A stretch of 64,000 nucleotides of DNA from Mixophyes australis. Taxonomy: Eukaryota; Chordata; Amphibia; Anura; Limnodynastidae. The notes beneath the pieces were generated by a model that did not search any database, was not told where the DNA came from, and worked only from the letters and a program-made list of their open reading frames with translations. A program made the translations under genes and the position numbers. Below, piece by piece: positions 33,417-43,526 of the stretch (its first letter is position 1; every line of letters begins with the position of its first letter). The stretch spans positions 365,202,124 to 365,266,123 of the forward strand of contig JAVHZZ010000002.1 of NCBI GenBank assembly GCA_036250195.1. The letters are read 5' to 3'.

Positions 33417-33480
33417 AACAAACCAATCATTTCAGCCACAGTAGTTTCTTAGGCCCTGTCGCTGAAATGATTGGTTTGTT
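33417..33480. repeat. Perfect 20-bp hairpin after the transposase stop
   Basis: AACAAACCAATCATTTCAGC at 33417-33436 and its exact reverse complement at 33461-33480, 24 bp apart, 56 bp after the stop codon. Inside a transposon 3' region, it may be a subterminal protein-binding site or an RNA hairpin. Confidence 0.85.
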
Positions 33481-34184
33481 AAAGTGTGCATGTCCTATTT
33501 CAGCAACATCAGGGTGGGTGGGAGGGCCCAAGGACAATTCCATCTTGCAACTCTTTTTTTGGCATTATGTGCTCTTTGGGGCCTAGTTCTATCTCCATCA
33601 GAGATATTCCTGCAGGCCATGTCACCGTCACAGCTATGTTGGTGTTAGACGTGCGCTGCATAATCTGATTTAGCAGAAGCTAGGCATTGCCCTTGATAAG
33701 CAAATAGGCTTTCGTGATATTACATTGTCAGGGATTAGGCTAAACAGAGTGTCATGGTATTTGAGATCCCTACCTTACCTACATACAGCATATACAGCGC
33801 TGCAATTTGTTCTATCATATTAATGTTTAGATAGGGCCTCTCCATATTAACACACTCCGCTTGCTCACATCACCCAGTGAAGCAAGCGCTATACAAGTGC
33901 CAACTTTTAGACACGTTAGGCAGCGTCTTTAATGAGAATACAGTCTCTATATAATTGTGAGTGCTTTAAGATTTTACATGACCTTTAATCAGGCCACTTT
34001 AATCGCTGCTCTATTACAGATCTCTGTCCAGTGATCATCATGCATATTTTTGCAGAACCAAGTTAAATATATAAACAGGGTCTCCTAGAATACGTACTAT
34101 TTTATTTAAAGAAGTTTTAAGGGGCATTACACTCTAATAAAGAGACTCATCGTTTCTGAATAAACAAAATTATATAATTCTTAT

Positions 34185-34520
34185 TAAGTTCCAAAAAAGA
34201 GGAACTGACATTTCTATTACTACGTTCTTTGTTTTTGTAGTTCCAAAAAGGAGTAACTGCCGATTCTATTAATACTTTCTTTATTTCAGTAGTTCCAAAA
34301 AATAGTAACTTCCATTTATATTACTACGTTCTTTGTTTTTGTAGTTACAAAAAAGAGGAACTGCCATTTTTATTACTACGTTCTTTCTTTCTGTAGTTCC
34401 AAAAAAGAGTAACTGCCATTTTTATTACTACATTCTTTCTTTCTGTAGTTCAAAAAAATAGTAACTTTCATTTATATTACTACGTTAATTGTTTGTGCAG
34501 TCCCAAACAAGAGGAACTGC
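34185..34520 (+). repeat. Second tandem array of the hAT element
   Basis: About six units of roughly 60 bp built on TAGTTCCAAAAAAGAGGAAC, then TGCCATTTTTATTACTACG and TTCTTTCTTT. The GTTCC...GGAAC near-palindrome and TACGTTC phrase are shared with the array at 31663-32520, so both arrays descend from one subterminal repeat. Confidence 0.8.
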
Positions 34521-34570
34521 GGTCTTAACATCTATATTGCTTTTAGACGTCCATCCGGTGTCCGCCATCT

Positions 34571-34656
34571 GTGCAGTGGAATTCAGACCTGTTAAGGGTG
34601 ATATATTGTGGCCCCGGTACCAAATTGTGTACCGGGGCCACTCCACTACGCAGTCC
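34571..34656 (+). repeat. Hairpin block copy 1
   Basis: It contains a perfect 13-bp-arm hairpin at 34608-34641 (GTGGCCCCGGTAC, 8-base loop, inverted copy), preceded by GTGCAGTGGAATTCAGACC and followed by CTCCACTACGCAGTCCAG. The whole block recurs at 34808-34891. Confidence 0.85.
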
Positions 34657-34807
34657 AGATAGATGCGTATCAGATATTAAACTACATTCAGTGTTGGGGG
34701 CAAATCCAAAAATAATTAAAATGCACTGTCATGATCGAAAACAAGAGGTATTGAAACGCTAGAACTCCACCCTCTATATGCTGCAGAGGATGGAGGAGCA
34801 GCCATAT

Positions 34808-34891
34808 GTGCAGTGGAATTGAGACCAGTTGGAGGAGGTATTGTGGCCCCGGTACCAAATTGGGTACCGGGGCCACTTCACTACGCAGTCC
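34808..34891 (+). repeat. Hairpin block copy 2
   Basis: Direct repeat of the previous block, 235 bp downstream, with the same hairpin at 34843-34876 (one loop base changed) and flanks GTGCAGTGGAATTGAGACC and CTTCACTACGCAGTCCAG. Confidence 0.85.
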
Positions 34892-35211
34892 AGAAAGCTA
34901 CCGCGGTGCAACGTTTTGGACTAAAGAGAATATTGTGAGGTGTGAGGTGTTCAGAATAGACTGAAAATTAGTGGAAATGCTTGTTATTGAATGATATTGA
35001 GGTTAATAATAGCGTAGGAGTGTAAAAAAACCAAATTAATGTATTTTAGCGCTTTTTATGCTTTTTTAAAAATAAATCAGAACCCAAAACCCTAAATCAG
35101 AACCAAAACCTTTCGTCAGGTGTTTTGGCAAAACAAATCAGAACCCAAAACCTCAAGCTAATCAGAACCCAAAACCCAAAACACTAAAAGTGCCCGGTGC
35201 ACACCCCTATC

Positions 35212-35480
35212 AGTTATACACATCAGTCAGTTATACACATCAGTCAATTACACACATCAGTCCGTTACATACATCAGTCAGTAATACACATCAGGCGGTT
35301 ATACACATTAGTCTGTTGCATACATCAGTCAGTTATACGGATCAGTCAATTACCCCCATCAGTCAGTTATGCACATCAGTCAATTACACACATCAGTCAG
35401 TTGCATACATGAGCAGTTATACACATCAGTCAGTTATACACATCAGTCAATTATACACATCAGTCAGTTATACACATCTG
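35212..35480 (+). repeat. 17-bp minisatellite (CAGTTATACACATCAGT type)
   Basis: About sixteen units of CAGTTATACACATCAGT with variants CAATTACACACATCAGT and CCGTTACATACATCAGT. The hAT right end abuts it on the left, and a SINE inserted at its right edge. The His/Ser/Thr-rich frames here are repeat artefacts. Confidence 0.92.
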
Positions 35481-35481
35481 T

Positions 35482-35832
35482 GGGCAGCACGATGGCTTAG
35501 TGGTTAGCACTTCTGCCTCACAGCACGGGGTCATGAATACCATTCCTGACCATGGTCTTATCTGTGTGGAGATTGTATGTTCCCCCCGTGTTTGCGTGGG
35601 TTTCCTCCAGGTGCTACGGTTTCCTCTCACACTCCAAAAAAATACTTGTAAGTTAATTGTCTACTATTAAATTGCCCTTAGTCTCTCTTAGTCTGTGTAT
35701 TTTAGGGGATTTAGAATGTGAGCACCAATGGGACAGGGACTGATGTGAATGAGATCTCTGTGCAGCACTGCAGAATTAGTGGCACTATATAAATATATAT
35801 GTGATATGTGATGATGATGATGATGATTATGA
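35482..35832 (+). mobile_element. tRNA-derived SINE, full length
   Basis: It starts GGGCAGCACGATGGCTTAGT, followed by a box A-like TTAGTGGTTAGCAC and a box B-like GGTCATGAATACCATTCC, then the middle GTGTTTGCGTGGGTTTCCTC and the tail ATTAGTGGCACTATATAAAT with GATGAT repeats. RNA polymerase III promoter boxes are degraded. Same family as 7573-7891 and 36485-36817. Confidence 0.88.
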
Positions 35833-36235
35833 TTACCACTGTTAGCCAAATGCCCATTACTACATTTTTAAAATCCCTATCTATTCTCCAGTCCAAAATG
35901 GTTCTGAAAGGTTCGCTTTGTGGGGACCCCAAAAAATTAAGCAGTCTGTATAGTCTTTCTCTAACCATTTTTCTTTTGGGGGTAGCCCACCTTCGTCTGC
36001 CTTCTTGTTGAAATGTCTACCGATGTCACTGTCAATCTAACCTCTTATTCTTACTGCCTATTCACTTTCCATGAAGCATAAAGTCTAATGTTAAAAATAT
36101 AGTGTGCATGGTCTATCATCAATTTTCTTCTGGGTACAGCTCACCTTCATCTATCAACTTGTCTAAAATGAGCATCCTATCAGCCAGTGCTCTGCCACTA
36201 TGTTTCATAGGGATTGTAGCATGTTTGCACACTAA

Positions 36236-37366
36236 GGGCCAGATTCATCAAGGCACGTATAATGAGCGCAAACTGTGTTTGTTTTAAAATGCACAGAATT
36301 CTGGGCATATGTACGTCTGAATTAAAAAAGGAGCAAATCTGAAGATATGTGCGCTGATGAATGCAGGTGAAGGTCTGTCTAGCTCTACTGCACAAGACAC
36401 TGGAGGATGCATCCAATATCTATGTGAAATATAAAATTTGCATAAGAACGCACAGAATAAAAAAATCAATTAATGTCATTGATTGGGCAGCACGGGGGCT
36501 AAGTGGTTAGCACTTCTGCCTCACAGAGCTGGGGTCATGAGTTCAATTCCCGACCATGGCCTTCTCTGTGTGGAGTTTGTATGTTCTCCCTGTGTTTGCG
36601 TCGGTTTTCTCCATGTGCTCCGGTTTTCCTCCCACATTCCAAAAACATACTGGTAGGTTAATTGGCTGCTATCAAAATTGACCCTAGTCTCTCTCTGTCT
36701 GTCTGTCAGTGTCTGTTAGGGAATTTAGAATGTAAGCTCCAATGGGGCAGGGACTGATGTGAATGAGTTCTATGTACAGTGGCGCTATATAAATAAATTG
36801 TGATGATGATGATGATGTCATCTGTTAATAATGTAGGTATTAGTGATAAAACAGTTAAAAAAGTGGGTTTTATTATTTATATTTTTATTTCCATGAAATA
36901 CATTTATTAGGATGTTCTTAATGTCTACTGAACATAAAATAAATGTTTACAGTTGTTCCTGATTGCAAACACATGTTATAGCATGCAGCGGAGGACTGGC
37001 AAATTTTAGCCCTGGGGGGCAAGACTCGACTTGTAATGAGGACTTACACTAACCCTTAACCCTGTAGCTGTAGCAAGAGATATGGCAGAAAATCTAGTAT
37101 CTTTGAGATGCCCAAAGCTTGAATCATACGTGGCTGCATGAGCTAGAGTTTGGCATGCCCTTACTGTACATTGACTGTGAGCAAACACCCCTTTCCCACC
37201 CCATTACCTCCCTGAAATTTTAAGCTGTAGTAAGGGTCCTTTGCATATGAAGATGAATTAAATGCTGCTGCGTTTAGTTGCAAATGGTCAGGTTCTGGAC
37301 ATGTGCAGATCAAATTTGCGGATTATGCGTAACAAAATTGGCACTTGCGTTCCTTGATGAATAAGG
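36236..37366. mobile_element. MITE-like element carrying a SINE
   Basis: The left end GGGCCAGATTCATCAAGGCA and the right end TTCCTTGATGAATAAGGCC are imperfect inverted repeats, close in type to the MITE at 5001 (GGCCTGATTCATTAAGG). The span includes the SINE at 36485-36817. The flanking duplication is not clear, so the two ends could belong to two solitary fragments. Confidence 0.5.
36485..36817 (+). mobile_element. tRNA-derived SINE, full length
   Basis: It has the tRNA-like head GGGCAGCACGGGGGCTAAGT, box B region GGGTCATGAGTTCAATTCCC, middle TGGAGTTTGTATGTTCTCCC, and tail AGTGGCGCTATATAAATAAA with a GATGAT run. Inserted inside the MITE-like element above. Confidence 0.9.
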
Positions 37367-37369
37367 CCG

Positions 37370-38723
37370 AAAACTGGGTTGTTTATCATCTTTCTCCACA
37401 TGCTTTGAGTATAGTAGTGCTATTACACAATGATAGGTCATTTACAGGCAAGCAACTCTTTGTATTGCTGCTTTCACTAAGAAACATAACAGTGTCAATC
37501 TGTTGGAAAAACTCAGGAATGTCATTTTCAGCATTCAGTGACCTCATGTAGATAATTTATGCACACTGCTGTGCCTCTGTGTTTTATAAGGATTTTGTAA
37601 TTAGCGGCTTCATTTAATATTGAAATAAATATCTGAATTTGATTAAATTAAATATGTGATTTTGTTAGTAATTATGTAATGAAAAGGTTAAACTTGGTAA
37701 TATATATGCAGCAGAAAACATTCATTGTCCTTTCTACACTTCATACTTTTTTTGGTATACGGATTAAATGTGAACCATTATAATTCCATGTAATTCATGG
37801 AATTATAATGGTTGTGTAAGTATATTTACCTACTTGAATAGAATGTACATTTTCAAACAGAGATCCTGTGGTGTTGTGTGTGGGAGATAATGAGGGGGAG
37901 ATATGCAGTTGTTTAACTACTATACAAGCACAAACAGAATATGTTCACCTAGCAATAAATAATAAAAAATGTTATTTGTGTCGTTGTTTTCTTTGCTTCT
38001 CATATGTTTTAAGAAATTCAGAATAAAATATAATTTTTACTAAGAGAAAATCTACTTTATGATCCACTACCACCTAATCTGCCAAACCTTTTAAATTAAA
38101 AGTAGGTGCAAATGGGGGGAGTGTGAGTGAGAGGACCAATCAGAAAAAGCAATATCTTTGGTTGCAGCTTCTGATTGATCTTCCCATTCACACCCTCTCC
38201 GCAGCACCACATATCCCCAGTTTTTGGCCGAAGCTGTGAGACAAGCTGCACGGAGGAACTGATGAATTAACTTGTGGTTTGAGTGAATCGGCAATCCTAT
38301 CTAGGAGTGCTGCTTTTGAGTACATTTGATGTACTTTGAATGTATTTAGCAGTCAAGAGTATAGAAAGAAGTTCTTATGTTATGTAAATTAGATATTTTG
38401 TAAAAAAATTAACTTTCATCAGCTTAACTTTCAAAGGGATTGGAATGCTCCTATATACTCCTAATTTTTAGAAGAGACACTCCATCTCCTAATAGCAGCC
38501 ATATTCTCCAGTGGTCTAGTGAAACTGGAAGTGGGGCAGGATGTGAGCATCTGATATGTGCTACGGCGCATGCACGAGTAGCGCAAACTGAAAGTTTGGC
38601 TTTCACGCATGATCTTTCATAAGAGGTAGAGAAGGGAACGGACGCAGTGAATATTAGCTGCGTACAGTGCATCTCAAGTTCCTCAAAGAGTAAATAGATT
38701 GATTGGAGACTCCAAGTATAGTA
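37370..38723. other. Non-coding DNA with one perfect hairpin
   Basis: No gene recognised. It contains the hairpin at 37773-37813, listed separately. Confidence 0.5.
37773..37813. repeat. Perfect 18-bp hairpin
   Basis: AACCATTATAATTCCATG, a 5-base loop TAATT, and the exact reverse complement. No terminator-like or transposon context is seen around it. Confidence 0.85.
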
Positions 38724-38728
38724 ATCGG

Positions 38729-39324
38729 TGTCACGATAATGACCTTTTAGAGGATACCACTGCCTGATATTGGTGCAACTAATCAGGAAGGCGCGGAGTC
38801 TAACACCCCCCGGTGTTCACCAGGGACCCCCCGCAAGGAGGTATGGGCTTGGCTGCTTGAGGTGCGCAGGTCGCGGTTCTCCCAGTTAGTAATCAGGGCA
38901 GCGGTAGAGACAGGAATGGTCGTACGGTCTGGGTCAAAAGCCAAATGATGGTGCAGTACAGAAGGGCGATCCAGAGGGGAAGTCAGAAGCAAGCCGAGGG
39001 TCAGATTCCAGGTAACAACAGAGCCAAATCGCAGAACAGAGAATAGTCAGAAACAAGCCAAAAGTCAGCCGCCAAGGTACAAACAACAGGACGAAGTAGG
39101 TAACAGGACGCTGGAGCTGGTGAAACCAATACTCTGGCACCAGACTGATGGAGGGAGGTGCCAGATATACCTAATAGTGGCTCCTGATCGGGTGGAGGAG
39201 ATTTTGGCAGTCAGATGCACCTGACCGCCAATAAATAGAGGAAAAGAAGTGGAGGAAGTACGTACTGTTGCTACGCAACGCAACGCAAAAGTACGTATGG
39301 ACAGTACAGGGACGGCTCCTGACA
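38729..39324 (+). mobile_element. Solo LTR A3 (596 bp)
   Basis: It begins TGTCACGATAATGACC and ends CTCCTGACA. ATCGG flanks both ends exactly (38724-38728 and 39325-39329). It contains the family blocks AGGCGCGGAGTCTAACACC, GGTGTTCACCAGGGACCCCC and AGGTGCGCAGGTCGCGGTTC. A TATA-like AATAAATAGAGG lies near 39230. This copy has neither the minisatellite of A1 nor the MITE of A2, and serves as the reference form. Confidence 0.92.
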
Positions 39325-39329
39325 ATCGG

Positions 39330-39921
39330 AGAGCCAGTGATCATAATAAGTTCCTGCACGGACATGCAGGGAACATAACAATAACCTCCCTTCATATATA
39401 TGTACAAGTGTATAAGTCCATACTGCATAATACGCCATATAAGACTGTATACCTGTTGCTGTACTACAAACTAATTTTGAGTACCTGCAAAAACTGTTTG
39501 TTACCAAGTTCAATAAACCAGCAACCAGGTTAACTTAGAAGCGTTTGTGGTTTAACATCCTCCAACCACTGCTGACACCTTTCACAAACATCAAAAGGTA
39601 TAACTAATACTAATCTTTTGAGATATCATTCAAGGTGAATGTGTTTCTTGTGGCACTAGGATCTATCATTAGTGAGCTGAGTGTTTTAATTCAATGATCC
39701 ACAGGGAATAAAATAAAAAATATATATTCTAAAATGTATTAATGATTGCTTAATCTTGAGCCTCAGTTACATGGAAGAATTAATTGCCACTCAGCCAGTT
39801 TGGAAAAATGCTCATTTTATTGTGGGCAAGTGCCCTATAGAGAGTCCAGTCTAGGTCTAAATCCATCAAAACCCTGTAAATTCATGTGTTCTGGAATGAA
39901 ATCCTTGTCACAATATCCAAG
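39330..39921. other. Non-coding DNA
   Basis: No gene recognised; overlapping frames at 39171-39533 on both strands extend from the solo LTR into this DNA and carry no motif. Confidence 0.5.
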
Positions 39922-40055
39922 GATATATTTGTCATCCATTGACTGTCATTGTGAGTATTTTATCCAGTTTCTGACTTGCCTATTTGGATGATATATTTGT
40001 CATCCATTGACTGTCATTGTGAGTATTTTATCCAGTTTCTGACTTGCCTATTTGG
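39922..40055. repeat. Perfect 68-bp tandem duplication
   Basis: GATATATTTGTCATCCATTG starts at 39922 and again at 39990. The two units are identical by eye over 66 bp, ending TTGCCTATTTGG. The lack of divergence marks a recent event, or an assembly artefact. Confidence 0.92.
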
Positions 40056-40189
40056 TAAAATTTGATAACAATCTTAGAAAAATTTGAAAATGTATAAACA
40101 AAAAACCTTTACCTGCTTCAAAAAAGCTATTTCTATAAATACCAGAACAGCAGCAAAGTACTTGCAGTTGCTTTTTTTGGTATTGATAG

Positions 40190-41206
40190 TAGAGATGAGC
40201 GGTTTGGACTCTGAGAAATCTAATAGATACAAGATTGGGGGTTTGAGAAGATACAAAACACATCTCGATTCTTTGCACCAAAATCGGATCTGAAAACGAG
40301 GCAAAACGTCATTTCCAGGAAAATATGGAACCAAAGCGCTTGTTATACAGGAAGTGTGTCATTGCACTTCCAGCCAATGCGTTCCAAGCTGGAACGCATA
40401 CTGCCAGAGTGTACATTTGATAGGGGAGGTGTGTTATTTTACCTCCTTGACACATGTCTTAGGTACTCACAGGGAATACACATCTGCTGGGCAGGTGTGC
40501 CAGTGACTCACCTAGGAATCGCTGTGTTTGGTTGCAATAGTGAAAACTCGTTTGTGTATTTCCGTTTTGGCACTTCCAGGTTTGGCAGTTCTGGTTCATA
40601 CGTTCCAGGGTGGAATGCATATTTTTTGGAGTGCAATGGAGCCATTGCCTCATATATGTGGCAATGATATGCAGACTATCACCTTTTCATGAATAATGAG
40701 CTGCAACTGAAGACAATCAGGGATTGCATAAGAAATCAGGTAACTACATGTTTTATTTAATATCTGTTCTTTCCGTTGTTCTATGTGGTTGTCTTGACAA
40801 AGAACCAAATGTAGGACCAAATCGTTGACTTATAATGTGAGATATGGAACTGAATTAAATTAATGAAAGCAGAAATGGTGATTGTTTCTTTTAGTAAACT
40901 GCCATGTATTTTTACGCTACTCTGTCACTAATTTTAGCCACCTCGATGCAGACTAGTGAAAATTTGGACAGTTGTGAAGAGATCATTAGAAAATAGACTG
41001 TTAATGAATGTTAATTCTATAAATAGTAATATAGGAGCAAAAACAGCTCAAAATCACATCATTTTATCTATTTTTGACAAGTTTGAATTAGGTCCAAAAC
41101 AGAACCATTCAGGATATTTGGGCAAAACCAGTAACAAAACCAAAAAACGAAGATGATTTAGAACCAAGACCACATTCCAAAACACTGGGATCAGCGCTCA
41201 TCCCTA
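40190..41206. mobile_element. Non-autonomous hAT-like element, about 1 kb
   Basis: The left end TAGAGATGAGCGG and the right end CGCTCATCCCTA are inverted copies. Near the right end the phrases CCAAAACAGAACC, GCAAAACCAGTAACAAAACC resemble the AACCCAAAAC-rich ends of the hAT at 31300-35209. No 8-bp duplication could be read. Interior frames (40084-40667) have no transposase motif. Confidence 0.55.
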
Positions 41207-43212
41207 GTAATGCACATCTGTCAAAGCGAGGGTTAATGTTGTTTCCCTTCAGCTGCACTAATGAAGTAATGGATACCTGGTATCCATAAGGCACGGTGAT
41301 AGGAAAAAGGTCTGTATAAAAAGAGTATTTGTTTGTTTGTAAATTGTATACCTGTCGAAGGAAATGTAAACCTATATACTATTCCTTCAATTTCTGTGAT
41401 TCAAAAAAAAAGAAGAATTTCTTGTGAAGCTGGATTTCTGACTGTGTTGCTTACTACGATATATATGGAAGTGATGCTGGCGTGGTCCTGGAGTCTGGGC
41501 GATGGCATTTTGGTCAATTTCTGTAAATTCAAAGAAACCCTTCTCAACTGTATTTCATTGTTTTTACAAGAACTCCCATTGAGATAAATATAAGTTTTCA
41601 ACCAGGTTGAGGTGCATCAGAGGGACTGAAATGGAACATGAAGCATTTAAAATAAAGTGAAATGCAAGTTAAAGTCATAAAATCACGGATTTATGAACCC
41701 CAGTGAGACCCAACTTTAGAATCTTCCTTAGAATACATGAAAATAAATCAAAGTACTCAGTGTCTGCAAAATTTCCTTAATAGCTTTTAAATTTACGATG
41801 AGGGCTTGTGCAATGAATAGTCTCCAAGTATGAATTTCCAATAACATATTAATATGCAGTTGTGGGCATTATCTTGTTTTAGGTCCAATGCTTAAGCAGA
41901 ATGTACTATAAGTGTAAAATTGTTTAAATAACTGATTTTTCAATTTTCAAAATATATAGAGATTTAAAAGCTAATATGATATATTAACAGCTGCTCTATC
42001 ACAGGATTTTGGATTTTAATTTGCATAGGTTGAACATGAAAAGGTCACTTAAGAACAGCTTGTTAAATGCAGAGGTAATTATTTGTAAACTAACATAGCC
42101 AGCAAGGATGCTTACCCACTGTTCTCCACCTGATATTACATCTGCCCATGCTAATCCCTCTTTTCAGCTCTTCCTGCTCTAATGTGCTTCCCACTGACTA
42201 GATTGTAGCATAAACAAGACGGAGCCCTTTACCAAAAATAAAAAAATAGAAAAAGGTGAAAGAAAAACAGAAAACAGTTAGGAATATACAATTAAACATT
42301 TTATTTTTCTATTTTCTAAGTAGTGTGCATATTACACATCGCCAGTTTAGGTGGAAGGTTATTCCTGGAATGAACTGGTTAATTTTCATAACACAATCTG
42401 AAGGTACAGCAAAATGGATGAGTGAAAACATAAAAACCCATAAAAGTGTCAAAGTAATGGAATTCACTGTGAAGGTAAGGAAAGGTGATAGTGGGGTCAG
42501 TCTTCATTAATACTTTTCTAAGTGACAACTGAGAAAGGTTAACAGGGAATATTTGTGGTACAGTACAGGTATCTAGCCAAGGGTAAGCTGACATGTTGTC
42601 CAATGAATACAGAAAATGAAACAAATAGAAATGGTATAGTATTTTTTAAACTAAAAGATTGATTACCAGAGGGAGTGCTGCAAAACATATTTGTTGAAAT
42701 GTAATCCGTAAAACTGTTTGCTGCACAGTGAATGTAGGGAAAATGAATGGGTGATAATTCATTATTACAGGTTATAATTGGAGCTCGCTGTCATGTTGCT
42801 TTTACAAACCAATGAAAACACGATGGTGTAACACATATTGGGCAAGATTTATCTTCGGATGCAACCTGCACACAATAATGTCATTTCACATGTACTCGAG
42901 ACTCACATGGTCCAGGTGCAGGTACCTTTCTCCTTGTCCTCATTCACATTATGTCCACCTCCCCTTGTCACACATGAATGGGAGAACAGGGCAGGGCTGG
43001 GTCAGCCGTACCAGCAGGAATCCACCCTTGTGGAGCGACGTTAACACGCTCTGTGAGGTGCTGCAGTAGTCTGTCAGCTTCCAATCAATATAGAGCAGCG
43101 TCGCTCTGATTGGTCAGGGTGTAGGAAAGCTGCTCTGTATTGATTAGTAGCGGCGGGACCTCCATATGGGTTTTCTCCACTAACCGCAATGAACTATATT
43201 GTAAAATGTGTC
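41207..43212. other. AT-rich non-coding DNA
   Basis: No gene recognised. A short direct repeat of CTCTGATTGG.CAG and GCTGCTCTGTATTGAT words occurs around 43090-43150. Confidence 0.45.
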
Positions 43213-43220
43213 AATGAACT

Positions 43221-43412
43221 CAGGGCCATCTTTTCCATTGGGCACAATGGGCAGGTGCCCGGGGGCCCCATGGGAAAGGGGGCCCCATAAGCAGGGCTCT
43301 TAGAATAAATAATCCTCAAAAGAAAAAATCTGCAAAAAAACCTTCAAGGGTCACTGAGCAAGTACTTCTATCTATATCTCTATATACATATACATCTATA
43401 TATACATATACA

Positions 43413-43445
<33 letters not shown>

Positions 43446-43518
43446 ATATATCTATATATTTAGGGGCCCTGGTGCACTGCTTTGCCCGGGGGCCCATAAT
43501 GTTGTTAAGATGACTCTG
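43221..43518. mobile_element. hAT MITE (298 bp) with internal microsatellite
   Basis: The left end CAGGGCCATCTTTTCCATTG and the right end TTGTTAAGATGACTCTG are inverted copies over the outer 12 bp. AATGAACT flanks both ends exactly (43213-43220 and 43519-43526). The subterminal GGGCA...GCCCGGGGGCCCC blocks also pair. The interior is a (TATC/TA)n microsatellite (43365-43460). Confidence 0.9.
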
Positions 43519-43526
43519 AATGAACT

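Larger units (their letters stand above)
31300..35209 (+). mobile_element. hAT transposon, autonomous type, internally rearranged
   Basis: Components in order: a GC-rich leader with GTCC.GTGCT.TGTCCTGCTG words, an A-rich stretch (31537-31640), the 58-bp array (31663-32520), a transposase C-terminal half, hairpins, a second array (34185-34520), a duplicated hairpin block and a right end AAGTGCCCGGTGCACACCCC. The right end matches the hAT terminal type AGGGGTGTGCACCGGGC. I do not find a matching left terminus, so the left side is truncated or rearranged and its exact start is uncertain. Confidence 0.65.

Noticed and set aside
35190..35507. 105-codon His/Ser/Thr-rich repeat protein
   Set aside because: A direct product of the 17-bp minisatellite read in two frames; no start context or domain.
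35482..35560. tRNA gene
   Set aside because: The tRNA-like boxes belong to the head of a SINE; there is no full cloverleaf or acceptor stem.
39171..39533. Overlapping 80-94 codon frames near solo LTR A3
   Set aside because: Both strands are open through the same DNA, partly within the LTR, with no domain on either strand.
40190..41206. 8-bp target duplication for the TAGAGATGAGCG element
   Set aside because: Flanks ATTGATAG and GTAATGCA do not match in any tried register, so I list the element without a duplication.
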